A stretch of DNA of 64,000 bases, taken from assembly GCA_013368315.1 (NCBI GenBank), contig JAACJM010000213.1, forward strand, positions 1 through 64,000. Direction: 5' to 3'. A model generated the notes under the pieces. That model had not been told where the DNA came from. It searched no databases and saw nothing but the letters and a program-made list of their open reading frames with translations. A program made the position numbers and the translations under genes. Origin of the DNA: Tetrapyrgos nigripes. Taxonomy: Eukaryota; Basidiomycota; Agaricomycetes; Agaricales; Campanellaceae. Below, piece after piece: positions 10,775-21,494 of this stretch (position 1 is its first letter; each line of letters opens with the position of its first letter).

Positions 10775-11631
10775 ACATGTTTTCGGTATCTGCCCAACAT
10801 ACGAACCAAACATTAGCTGTGGACGAAACTTACAACGTGGCAATCGCTTCTCTTCTGGAACCAGAAATGTCTTCCAGTTTCTTGTCCACCGAACAAGTCC
10901 TTAGATTAGCCTTGCATCGCTGTAAGAAAGAAAGAATTAAAGATGTAAAGGTGTGTCTCCCGCTAATTTCATACGCTCTTTATTGACCGTGAATAGCAGA
11001 GATACTATTATTATACTAATGGACGTTGACCCTTTATATGTTCTACATGTAGAGTACCTCTTTGTCTCGCATAATCATTACCCTCAAGGCTGGATTCCGT
11101 GCAATAGATCAGTCCTTTGGTCATACCTGTAAATTTGATGAAAATCTCGGGGAACCAGCGAGATAATCACTTCAATTTGCATGTCCGCATTTTCGTCTGC
11201 AAGCACGATTGTCTTCTCGTTTCTCCTATACCTCTTCTGTCGCTTTCGTTCTGTCGCGTTGAAATCAATTGGTGCTTGAGCGAGTTCCAGCTTGCTGCTT
11301 GGTATTGAGTACTATTTTTGTCTAATCATGATGTCAGGACTCATCGCATTTGATCCCGGTTCAATGGATATGGATTTACGAGCTTACCTGGCAGGATTGG
11401 TGCAAGTTGCTAAGCCTGAAGGATTTTGGAACTGAGAAGAGAAGAGAAAGCTGTTGGGGATTTTTCAGGTATTTTATTATAATTACGTTCCTCAAGTCCG
11501 AGTCTCCTTGCTTCTGTGATGGTCTAACGCCCACCTGTCTTGACGGCTGCAATGCATAGCACTGCCTCGAAATCTCAGAGTCTAGCGACGTCCACGACAT
11601 TCCATTTGTTTCATCCCCTCCTCAGCGCACT
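10775..11631. other. Intergenic region between Clp1 fusion and NACHT relic
   Basis: Apart from the diverged repeat at 10785-10850, I see no gene, RNA or repeat signal here. Several ORFs under 75 codons are unsupported. Confidence 0.5.
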
Positions 11632-14600
11632 ATGCCCCCTCAGCCGAGTCGCCAAAGTCTTACCGGCGTTCAATCTCACTTCTTTGCGCAAGCGCATGAT
11701 CTCAATGTTGACCGATCGACGTTTACTGCGGTAGGAGGAAATCTCCATTAGACTTACAACCATCAAGTAGTGTTGAGCTCGAAGGAGACAGGTACTTGTT
11801 GTAGTCACTTTTTGAGTTTTAACCGTGACTTAGGCATATGGTTCTTCTTTCCAGATCTTCAATATCTATACCAAGTTGTATCCGAAGTTGGAGCATTACA
11901 CGACTCTGATGCACGTTTTCCTCCTCCCAAATGTCATGAAGGGACGCGAATCGCAGTCCTGGAAACGCTGTCGTCTTGGGCAGAAGAGAACAGATCCAAG
12001 TCACCGTGGACAAGCCTAGTTGAAGCAGCTACACGTCGAGATTCGTTCCAGCATTCTTCGCTGGTTATTCATTGGCTATACGGATCTGCAGGTGCAGGGA
12101 AGTCTGCTATTGCTCAGACTCTATGTGAACGATTCGTACAAAGAAAGCAATTGGCGGCCAGCTTCTTTTTTTCTCGGACAAATCCAAGCAGAAGCAGCGC
12201 CAAGTACCTTTTCCTCACTATCGCATACTGCCTAGCTACTTCTTCTGGAGACGACAGATTACGAGCAGCAATTAACGATGCTGTGCTATCGCGTCCTGAA
12301 GTCCTCCATTCTTCCAGTCCGACTCAGTTCGAGCAGTTGATCGCCAACCCTCTTCGTCTTATATCGTGGAGAAGGCGTTCACGCTTACCAACTCTGGTTG
12401 TTATCGATGGCCTGGATAAATGTACTGGCGCCGACGCCCAAGTTCAAGTTTTGAAGACAATTTCAGAAGGTCTGGCTGTTTCTGATGTGTCACTCCCAGC
12501 CCTTCCTCTTCGTTTCCTCATTGCTAGCAGACCGGAACGCTCTATGGAATCTCAACTCGAACGATCCTCGACGACAGCTTCACCGCCTCGCAAGATATCA
12601 GGAAAGTCCTCTGTGATGGGTTCAGAGATATTCGTGGAAGTTGTCATGATACGGTCTTCCCGCCACAATGGCCATCCGAAGGTGTCCTTGATGATCTTGT
12701 GCAGAGAGCGTCGGGACAATTTATCTATGCTTCAACAGTGTTGAAGTATGTTGGATATCGTGATGGATATCCTCCGGAACGCCTAGAGATGGTGCTTGGA
12801 TTACCTGCCAGCGATGCTGAAGCATTTGCGGACTTGGATTCCTTGTATCATCAGATATTATCGTCAATTTCGACGAGAAATCAACCGATCCTGGTGCTAT
12901 CCCTGGTGCTTTTGACTAAGAAAAGGTCAAATTTGCATCTCCTCGAAGAGCTCTTTGTTCTGCCTCCTGAAGCCGTCGCTATAGTGCTTCGTGGCTTGCA
13001 CGCTGTAGTGAATATCTCGGATGATTATGTCGTATTTTATCACAAATCATTTGAAGATTTCCTCCTAGATCAACGGCGGTCTGAACAGTTTTTTGTGGAC
13101 CTTGATAGGGTTTGCAGACGAATGTTCCAGCTTTTAATCAATGTCTCACAGGGAGGTACCCTTGATGGATGTCTTCCTAGTCGGTGAGTTAGCCATTTTA
13201 TTGGCATTTTCAGCTCTGAAACCTTTGGCTTTTGTACTGTAGAGATCTGAAGAAAAGATCAAAGACTGGGATAGTTTAATAGATGAACCCGATATTTGCT
13301 TCCGAATACTTCTTAGGATGCAGGATGCCCAGCTTGCACATCTATATCATGTTCTGGGCACCTTTCTTGCTGTCAATTCTGTGGCCAGTGAGACAACAGT
13401 CGCGTTGATAGATTCATTATTAGCTTTGTCTCCTGAAAGTTCCTTCTCTGTCTTACAATGCCTGGACCTGGTCCTGAAGATAAATTCCGGCTCTATTCAC
13501 ATTCGTTCAAGATTTAAGAACTTCCTATTGCGCCCAGGGAATTCTTCATCGACTGTGCGTTGTATCACGAGAATATTGCTCGGTATTGCGTGCGAGTTAT
13601 TCATGATATCAGGCACAAGATCCTTCCTCTTGAAATGTGAGTGCTACTATCGTTGTTGCCCAAACGTTGATTCAGAATATTCATTTACTGCTGGCTTTAC
13701 AAGCATGAAAAATATACAGTCGATCATTTCATTGACCATATCAACCAAGCCAGATCAACGGATGAACTCGTTCACGAAATCCGAGTTCTCTGTCCCATCG
13801 TGCAGTGGCTGAATCGAAACCAACGGGCCTTCTCTGTGACACCACCGCCATCCTCAGAAAACGCTACAGAAAGAGAAGCAAAGGAACTATTCCTAATTGA
13901 ATGGACTCGTTCTGCAAAGAATGATATCTGGAAGGTAGCATGCGCTTTCACTAGTAGCTCGGTGAGTTGTCCAAATACTATTATCGATAATTTATGGTAA
14001 CTTTAAGTTCATGCTTCTGGACCTACCTTTCAGGTCACAGGCCCCCAGGGTGACCTAGTGTTGTAAACGGTCCGACTCGACAGCGGCTAGCCGACGAGCC
14101 GAGCCGGTATTAGAGCCGCGGCTCGGCTCTGACTGGCTCGCGGCTCGAGTCATCTAGGGTAGGTCAAAAATTTTGTCTGTGTGGAGCAGTCAGAGTTCCA
14201 TTTCAGAGATGCCAACAAGCATTGGCTTCCTCACTTCCCTTATGAAGATGGCTGGAGCCTGTCAGCCTTGTTGGAAATTGAAGTTGTCGAACCTCGTCAT
14301 GTCATCCTTGGCATGTTCCCACGACCTCGCTTACACCTCATTTTGCAAACATTCTTGTGATTCGTAAAATACACAGGTAAAACTACTTTAAATTACTCAT
14401 ATATACTATTTACGGACTTGAGATAGCCTTTCAGCTTTGTAGGTAGCAATAGTTTGCTTTTTTCCGTAGACGATTGGATTTCACCGACTCTAAACGGCTA
14501 GAGTCGGAGTCGAGTCGATTTTACCGGCTCTGACAAAGAGCCGAGCCGGAGCGGACCATAGCCGACCATTTACATCACTAGGGTGACCTTCGACGGCTAC

Positions 14601-14872
14601 GTGATAGACTCTTGCAGCCTGAGATATTGGCATTGTTTCCTACTACTCACGCCGATCTATGGCCTGAGGTGCAAAGCTTTTTCACTTGGCGTGCCGATGT
14701 ACATCAACATCGGTCTGTTTCGTGGATTTCAAGGCGCCTCAGCGACGAGCACCTTGACAGACTGTTGCAACTCGTCTCTCAAATCACATTCGTGCTTCCT
14801 AGTACCCATACCAATTCAACGGCTTTTTGCTCTGAGCTGTGGCTGTCGGTGGAGACGTTACATGACAAGTGA
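11632..14872 (+). pseudogene. NACHT-domain STAND ATPase (NLR-like), pseudogene
   Basis: The remnant starts MPPQPSRQSLTGVQSHFFAQ and continues through TFTAVGGN, a common N-terminal pattern of mushroom NACHT proteins. A TAG at 11749-11751 interrupts it. After an intron at 11792-11854 comes the NACHT core: GSAGAGKSAIAQTLCERF (Walker A, near 12082), TLVVIDGLDKC (Walker B, near 12396) and LRFLIASRPE. A one-base frameshift near 12545 moves the frame to the winged-helix part (WPSEGVLDDLVQRASGQFIY). A second frameshift near 13530 precedes EFFIDCALYHENIARYCV. The frame then runs through an intron into a segment cut by a 525-bp hAT element; removing that element and one target copy lets it continue to a stop at 14872. 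No C-terminal repeats are recognisable. With a stop, two frameshifts and an insertion, it is very unlikely to encode a working ATPase. Confidence 0.82.
14056..14580. mobile_element. hAT-like non-autonomous DNA transposon, 525 bp
   Basis: Termini are TAGTGTTGTAAACGGTC at the left and the near-perfect inverse of TAGTGATGTAAATGGTC at the right (two mismatches in 17). Both fit the hAT consensus of T/CAGNG followed by a short AT run. An exact 8-bp direct repeat, GGGTGACC, lies at 14048-14055 and 14581-14588, the hAT hallmark target duplication. Subterminal regions are rich in CGGCTC/GAGCCG palindromes. The interior holds one open frame of under 70 codons with no transposase similarity that I can see, so the element is non-autonomous. 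It interrupts an exon of the NACHT relic. Confidence 0.88.
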
Positions 14873-16239
14873 ATGTATTGGAAATGAGGATACAAGTGGA
14901 CTATCGAGACGAGTGGGTAACTTTCCTAAATTGCGAACTTGCTCTCTTACTTAGAAACATGTAGATATCACTGGCAGGGACATGATCCTCGGAAATCGTC
15001 GCTTCGACGGTAACACGGACATAGGCAAATACATAGAGTTCATATTCTTGATTTATCTCAGAGGTACATATACGCAAACGAAGAGTGTCGAGCATATATC
15101 GTCAGTCTGGCTACGCGAGATTATCTCAGAGGTTTTCACTGGAAGAAGAAGCAGCCAGAATTCTCTTTCTGCATATAGGATGGTGCTCTGGGGTCAAAGA
15201 TAGGGGCTTGTACGTGCCATGTCTCGTCACGGTCATGTGTTGTGACTCTTTGCCTGCATTTTGCCAATTTCCCAGGGTCAATTTTTTTTTGTGTTTTAAA
15301 AGAGTTTTACAAAAATCTAATCATCGCCGTAAGTTACGCCGTGAATTTCTTATTCCCTCTCTCTTATATCCATCGCGCAGGACCCCAGGGCTGTCCATTG
15401 CTTATACTCCGTTCTTGATTTTCCCCTATCTGTTTCTGATTATTCCCCTACCTTAATATATCGACATTTATCTCTATAGTACCCTAGATCGGTCTCCTTT
15501 GTTTCATTCCCTGATTCGTGTATACTTATACCCGAGAGCCTCGTTCCCACTGACTTTCACACTTTCATTTCCCCTCACGAGTCTCTCGGGTATGTCGTTT
15601 ATCTCTCCTGATCCTTTCATTTTCCCTCACGAGTCTATCAGTGGTTATCAGTAGATTTTGCATCACCCACCCTCCACTCCCATATCTACATTACGTACTA
15701 TAGCGTTGCCGAGCCATCGTTTTCGTCGAAATATACCCAGGGGAGTCGCTGTTTCAGGGCTCCCCGTGATTCGCCTATTAATTCTCGCCCGAAATTACCC
15801 TCGAACGACGTCGCAAGATGATTAGTCACTATTTACAGTTCTACACTACCAGTTTCCAGTACATCCTGTCGCAATTGTAGAAGTCATTGTACCTATAAAC
15901 TTCTGTTGACTGCCATGGTCGCTAAAATATACGCAACGAGACCCTATATGATTCCATGTCACGCTTGGACCTTTGCGTGATGTTGTAAAGGTTGAACATT
16001 GAACTCAAACCACTCCTGCCAACACAATGCAGGCTGACAAGACTATATCTAGTTATCATCTCGCTCGTATTGACCGGTTTCTCCTGACATTTTATATCCA
16101 GAACCTCTTAACCTGCGAAACCCCTCACACCTCGCAAAGGCGTCCCGCCGTATTCGTATTACTAGTACTACCTCCCATGATCGCACATTGTACAACTCGT
16201 CCAAATGTCTACATGAGACTACATACATCCATTATGTGG
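14873..16239. other. Intergenic region, possible old LTR fragment
   Basis: No gene recognised. TACCCGAGAG (about 15530) and CTCTCGGGTA (about 15583) form a perfect 10-bp inverted repeat. The phrase CCCTCACGAGTCT occurs twice (about 15573 and 15620) followed by TGGTTATCAG, which resembles a tRNA-Met primer site. This may be an old LTR edge, but I cannot define ends. The 21-bp match to 6401-6421 lies at 16142-16162. Confidence 0.3.
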
Positions 16240-16244
16240 CCAGC

Positions 16245-16576
16245 TGTTGAAGTATAATCAAGCCACTGTGGATAGGGGCTAACGCGTAGACGTGCTACAG
16301 TTACTTACGGCTACTTATCTCTTTGTCTCTTTCTCCTTTTCATGGAACACGTGTACACTAGTATATATACCTGTAGATACCCTTAGGACACCTCTGTCTT
16401 CGCTATTACAGACAGAGGTGAGCCACTTACTTTACCATTAGACTCGGACATTTACTCACATACCTAGATTCATATTTCTCTTTCTTCTATCTAGGTACTT
16501 ACTCTTTACTCTGTCTTCGCTATTACAGACAGAGATTCATATTTCTCTTTCTTCTATCTAGGATCGGATTCTAACA
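16245..16576 (+). repeat. 5' LTR of the copia element
   Basis: 332 bp. Contains a TATA-like run GTATATATACC (about 16360) and two copies of a hairpin-forming segment, TCTGTCTTCGCTATTACAGA, each followed later by ATTCATATTTCTCTTTCTTC. The stem CCTCTGTC/GACAGAGG is perfect in the first copy. These internal duplications are shared by both LTRs, so they predate this insertion. Confidence 0.95.
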
Positions 16577-16700
16577 GGTTATGGGCTGTAACGTTGCGTG
16601 AATTTACGACGACGTTAGAATTCGAGCCACCGATCGAGTGCCACCATAATTTCTTTCACCTTGTCTTTGTCCGTCGTCTTTGTTCCACGTTTATACGCGT

Positions 16701-19700
16701 ATGCCAGGTTCCGAGGTCGATTCTACTGAAGTCCGTGACTCGTCCACCCAAACGGATCCTCCTCTGTCTACTTTGTCGTCTACCCCGTCATCTAGTATTC
16801 CATCGTCGATTCCTTTGACCCCATCAATTCTTTCACAAATCATGTCTACCCCGTCGTCTGACACTACCCGTCCGTCTGTCTCCATCATTACTCTCAGCAC
16901 TTCTCTATTCAAACACGACGTCCTCTCGAAAGACCAGAACCATTTTTCCTCATGGAAACGCCAGTTCGTCCAAACCCTACGCATGAACCAAGGTGCAGAC
17001 GGGTACCTTGACGGTCGGATCGTCCGGCCCGATAAGGAAACCGAACCTCGTGCCTACAACAACTGGGTCGCGAACAATGGTAGCATTCTAGGTTTTATGG
17101 GATTGGTGATGGATGAAGCGGAACAAGAAGTGCTCGAGGATGTAACGACTGCTGAAGAGGCTTGGAAACTCCTGCTGAAACGTCACGCTCAGGAAGGACC
17201 TGTCAAACAGGTCCAACTCATTCAAGAGGCTCTTGGTATTCGTTATTCCTCGACGGAGAAGTACGCTACCACATCTTCGAAGCTTACGGCGCTCAACAAA
17301 CGAATCTGGGATATGGGCGCGCTCACCCCGGAACTATTCCTTTGTATTACCATGATCAATTCTATGACTAATGTCCCCGAACTTCGCGCCACCTGCGAGA
17401 ACGTCGCACAATCTCTTGCTCAATCCGACGGAACGAACCCCGATACCAAAGCGAACCCTAACGCCAAGAAATATGACTCTTGGGACATCAAACGGGCGCT
17501 GAATATGGCCCAGGGTCTCGTTGACTCTGATGCCAAGTCCACCGATATCGCACTGTCCTCCCAAACTTCCCAAAAATCCAATCCTCGTATCAAAACTAAA
17601 TGCACTAATCCCCAATGTCCACGACAACTAGGTCATCTGAAGGAGTGGTGTATCTCCCAAGGAGGAGGTATGGCGGGAAAGACGTTGGAGGAGTCAAAGG
17701 CGGCGAAGTTGAAGGATCGTGAGAAGAAAGCGGGAAATAAGTCGGGAGAGGCGAAGAAAAGCGGTTATAAAGTTATCGAGAGTAACGGGAGTGCCTATAT
17801 TGTCAACCTCGAAACTAATACTGTTCTCCCTATCCCACCCGGTTCTAACTCTGAGTTTGCGGGTCTGGCATCCGATGCTGTCAACTCGATTGATCTTTCC
17901 ACGATTACGGAACCAGAGCGTGTTGAATATGAGGGATGGTTGGCATTAGAGGATGTGAAAGCATCGGTTGATTGGAACGAGAGGAGGAGGAACATAGATT
18001 TTGCGGGGATTACCTGTGAACCCCTGAATCAAAAGGCTCGTACTCAAATCTCCCTCATCGAATTTCCATATATTCTGGACAGTGGTGCCACCACACACAT
18101 ATCCCCCGATCGTACCGATTTCTTAAACCTTCGTCCTATCCCTCCTCGATCCGTAAAAGGTGTAGGTGGTTCCTCCATCGCCGCATATGGTATCGGCGAC
18201 ATCAAGCTCAGGGTCAGAAAATCCGCTCACATAACGTTGCACGACTGTCTCTATGTCCCGGAAGCCACCGTCAGACTTATCTCCATTGGCTCCCTATCCA
18301 TCCATTCGAAAATCGCTACTCACTTCGACGATGATGGTGCATGGATTACCCCGAAGAACAGCAATGTCGTTCTTGCCCATGGGAATCTACGCTCAAATCG
18401 CCTGTATGATCTTACTCTCCACGCTGAGGCCGAACACGCATACCTTTCTCGGGATCCACCACCGAGTACGTGGCATGGACGCCTTGGCCATCCTTATCAA
18501 CAAATTATTGTTGATATGGCTAAGAAGAACTCAGTTGAAGGTATGCCTATTGATCTATCCCAACTCAACACGCATTCTAAATGTCGTCCCTGTACACTTG
18601 GCAAACAGGTCTCGAATTCATTACCAAAGGAGCATGAGGAAGATCATAGAGCTACCCGTAAACTAGAGAAAGTGTTCGTAGACTTAACTGGCCCACAGGC
18701 TGTACGCTCTCGTACCGGAAATTATTATATTATGGATATCATTGATGATTTCTCGAGCTATCCGTGGTCGGTCCCTATATCCGGAAAAGACAAAGCGTTT
18801 GAACCTTTCAAGGCCTGGGTCGAAGCGAGGGAGAGGGAGACCGACCTGAAGGTTGGTATTATTCAGATCGACAATGGTGAATTGAAGTCGGAGGAGATGG
18901 AGAAATGGTGCCAATCAAAAGGGATCACTTTACGGTTCACGGCACCTTATACCTCTGCGATGAATGGACGTGTCGAACAACTTCATCGTACCCTGATGAA
19001 TAAAGCTCGAACAATGATGATCGCTGCTGAATTACCCAATTATCTCTGGGATGAAATGTATCTCACTGCGTCACATTTGCATTCCCTAACCACTACCAAA
19101 TCACTTGATGGGAAAACACCAGCTGAGATGTGGTACGGAAAGAAGCCCAACCTATCTCACTTACGCGAGATTGGGTGCCAAGCTTTCGTACTCATTCAAA
19201 CCAATAACCCCAAAATCTTCCCAAGATCTATTGAATGCGTACTCGTTGGGTATGAACGCAATTCAAAGGCATATCGCTGCTATCATCGAAAGAGTGGCAA
19301 GATACTTTCCTCTTATCATGTCCAATTCATTGAGAGCCATCAAACACATCCATCTGGCTCACCATCCGTTACCCCTATCGTCCCAGAACCTCACAATCCC
19401 ATTCCTGCTCCTATTATCGAAGAAGATGACGTCGTTTCTATACCACCGGATCAAGTTCCCGTCCCCGATCAACTTCCTGATCAACTCCCTATCAATGATC
19501 CGCCAGTCGTACCGGTAAATCAACAGCCACCTGAACCCAGAAAATCTTCACGCTTAACTGAGAAGAGTAATCCAGACTATGATAGTCGTACTCCGTATCA
19601 AAAGGCGAGAGATTCCGTTCAGGAAAGTGCTCAGCGTACTGAGGCTGCAAAGGAAGAACAGAAGAGGACAATTGCTGCTATGCAAAATGAAGTCCCTCCC

Positions 19701-21443
19701 GTTGATCAAGAAGAAATGGACGCACCGGCACTAAACGAAATACAAGCATTGATTATGGAAGCGGTGAAAAACGAAGTCAGAGCAGATGAAACTCACCTCG
19801 TACATGAGATTTATGGAGCTATCTGTGATGAGGTTCAAAATCTTCAGACGGAGGACAAACCACGTACATGGAAAGAGGCACAAGCATCAGGAGATTCCGT
19901 CAAATGGGAACATGCTCGGCAGGAGGAGTCAGATTCGCTAAAACACCATGAAGTTTATGATGCGATACCCCGTACCGATGTCCCTAATGGAACAAAAGTT
20001 TATAAGGGTCGCATGGTGTTTACTATCAAGCGAGATGAGACAGGGAAACCCGTATGTTGGAAAGTGCGTCTAGTATTCAAAGGTTATGAACAGATCTTTG
20101 GACGTGATTTCACAAAGACTTCCTCACCGACTGCACGCATGGAATCCTGGAGGGTTCTATTGGACATTGCTGGATCTTTAGGATGGGATGCAGAACAGAT
20201 TGACGTAAAAACGGCTTTCCTACATGGAATACTGCCTAAGAATGAGGTTCAATATATGGAAATTCCACCGGGTTTCCAGGAACCCGGACAGGAGAACCAT
20301 GTTTGGAAGCTGAAGAAGAGCTTGTACGGCATGAAACAGAGTGGACGAATATGGAATAAAACACTTCATGCAGCAATGCTTGAATGGGGTTTTACAGCGC
20401 TCGGATGCGAACCATGCATCTATATTCGGAAAACATCTCAGGGGACTATCATTACAGCCGTTCACGTTGATGATTTTTTAATTATCTCTGATTCGAAAGC
20501 AGAAGCTGAACGTTTCAAAGCCCAAATCAAGACGAAGTGGGTTATCTCCGAACTTGGTGAACCGAAATACTGCATAGGTATTGCTGTTTCTCGAGACCGA
20601 ACCAACAACACATTTTCCTTATCCCAAACAGCTCTCATTGACCGTATCGTACAACAATTTGGTCAGTACACTACAAGTACCTCCATCCCTGAAACTCCTA
20701 TGGATCCAGGCCTCAAGTTGCGGAAACCTGATGTAAACAAGCTCACCTCAGACCAATGTTCCGATCTTCAACGCTTACCTTACGCATCACTAGTAGAATG
20801 TCTAATATATCTTGCTGTCGGAACACGCCCGGACATTTCATATACTGTCCAACAACTGTCACAATACCTTTCAAATTATTCATACATCCACTGGAACGCC
20901 GCTATTCGCCTCGTCCAGTATTTGAAGGGTACAAGGGAGCTAAAATTGGTCCTAGGGGGTAAGAAGGATTCTACACTACTCCAAGGGTTCACGGATTCTG
21001 ACTGGGCAAATTGCCTGGATACGAGACGTAGTATCGGGGGTTATTGTTTTAGCTTGGGATCAGGTGTTATATCATGGGCTGCGAGAAAACAGAAGACAGT
21101 TGCAGCGTCGTCATGTGAAGCTGAATACATGGCAGGATTTGAGGCGGCGAAGGAAGCGATATGGCTTCGAGCGGTACTTAAAGGTATACATTTTGATCAA
21201 AGAATCCCTACCACCATATCGTGCGATAATACCGCTGCGATCAACCTATCGGAAGATCCATCACTCCATTATCGAGTCAAACACGTTGATACCAACTACC
21301 ACTTCCTTCGTGAACACGTCCAATCGAACGAGTTAACTTTGAAGTACATTCCTTCCGCTGACAACGTTGCCAACATCTTTACGAAATCAACCCATTCTCG
21401 AGCCGAATTCATCCGTCTTCGTGGTATGTTAGGACTTAGATGA
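16701..21443 (+). CDS. Copia gag-pol polyprotein
   Basis: One uninterrupted frame of 1580 aa. I chose the ATG at 16701 (MPGSEVDS); the frame is open a little further 5' but without ATG. Domains in order: copia-type gag; a CX4CX5HX4C knuckle (301-317), a variant of the usual CX2CX4HX4C; aspartic protease with DSGATTH (460); GAG-pre-integrase beginning WHGRLGHP (591); integrase core with Asp661, Asp724 (IQIDNGE) and Glu759 (NGRVEQLHR); reverse transcriptase from about 1101 with HVDD at 1255-1258, where YVDD is more usual; RNase H from about 1430 (TDSDWANC, SSCEAEYMA). The integrase-before-RT order is diagnostic for Ty1/copia. Gag and pol lie in one frame, so the ratio must be set after translation or by another route. 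No defect was seen. Confidence 0.96.
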   Translation: MPGSEVDSTEVRDSSTQTDPPLSTLSSTPSSSIPSSIPLTPSILSQIMSTPSSDTTRPSVSIITLSTSLFKHDVLSKDQNHFSSWKRQFVQTLRMNQGADGYLDGRIVRPDKETEPRAYNNWVANNGSILGFMGLVMDEAEQEVLEDVTTAEEAWKLLLKRHAQEGPVKQVQLIQEALGIRYSSTEKYATTSSKLTALNKRIWDMGALTPELFLCITMINSMTNVPELRATCENVAQSLAQSDGTNPDTKANPNAKKYDSWDIKRALNMAQGLVDSDAKSTDIALSSQTSQKSNPRIKTKCTNPQCPRQLGHLKEWCISQGGGMAGKTLEESKAAKLKDREKKAGNKSGEAKKSGYKVIESNGSAYIVNLETNTVLPIPPGSNSEFAGLASDAVNSIDLSTITEPERVEYEGWLALEDVKASVDWNERRRNIDFAGITCEPLNQKARTQISLIEFPYILDSGATTHISPDRTDFLNLRPIPPRSVKGVGGSSIAAYGIGDIKLRVRKSAHITLHDCLYVPEATVRLISIGSLSIHSKIATHFDDDGAWITPKNSNVVLAHGNLRSNRLYDLTLHAEAEHAYLSRDPPPSTWHGRLGHPYQQIIVDMAKKNSVEGMPIDLSQLNTHSKCRPCTLGKQVSNSLPKEHEEDHRATRKLEKVFVDLTGPQAVRSRTGNYYIMDIIDDFSSYPWSVPISGKDKAFEPFKAWVEARERETDLKVGIIQIDNGELKSEEMEKWCQSKGITLRFTAPYTSAMNGRVEQLHRTLMNKARTMMIAAELPNYLWDEMYLTASHLHSLTTTKSLDGKTPAEMWYGKKPNLSHLREIGCQAFVLIQTNNPKIFPRSIECVLVGYERNSKAYRCYHRKSGKILSSYHVQFIESHQTHPSGSPSVTPIVPEPHNPIPAPIIEEDDVVSIPPDQVPVPDQLPDQLPINDPPVVPVNQQPPEPRKSSRLTEKSNPDYDSRTPYQKARDSVQESAQRTEAAKEEQKRTIAAMQNEVPPVDQEEMDAPALNEIQALIMEAVKNEVRADETHLVHEIYGAICDEVQNLQTEDKPRTWKEAQASGDSVKWEHARQEESDSLKHHEVYDAIPRTDVPNGTKVYKGRMVFTIKRDETGKPVCWKVRLVFKGYEQIFGRDFTKTSSPTARMESWRVLLDIAGSLGWDAEQIDVKTAFLHGILPKNEVQYMEIPPGFQEPGQENHVWKLKKSLYGMKQSGRIWNKTLHAAMLEWGFTALGCEPCIYIRKTSQGTIITAVHVDDFLIISDSKAEAERFKAQIKTKWVISELGEPKYCIGIAVSRDRTNNTFSLSQTALIDRIVQQFGQYTTSTSIPETPMDPGLKLRKPDVNKLTSDQCSDLQRLPYASLVECLIYLAVGTRPDISYTVQQLSQYLSNYSYIHWNAAIRLVQYLKGTRELKLVLGGKKDSTLLQGFTDSDWANCLDTRRSIGGYCFSLGSGVISWAARKQKTVAASSCEAEYMAGFEAAKEAIWLRAVLKGIHFDQRIPTTISCDNTAAINLSEDPSLHYRVKHVDTNYHFLREHVQSNELTLKYIPSADNVANIFTKSTHSRAEFIRLRGMLGLR

Positions 21444-21494
21444 AGAGATGGATTCCATGCGAGGAGGAGTGTTACTATCCACGGTGAGGAGGAG

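Noticed and set aside
15530..15660. Possible second LTR edge with primer-site-like TGGTTATCAG
   Set aside because: No matching partner LTR or target duplication could be located, so ends cannot be defined; kept only as a note on the intergenic region.
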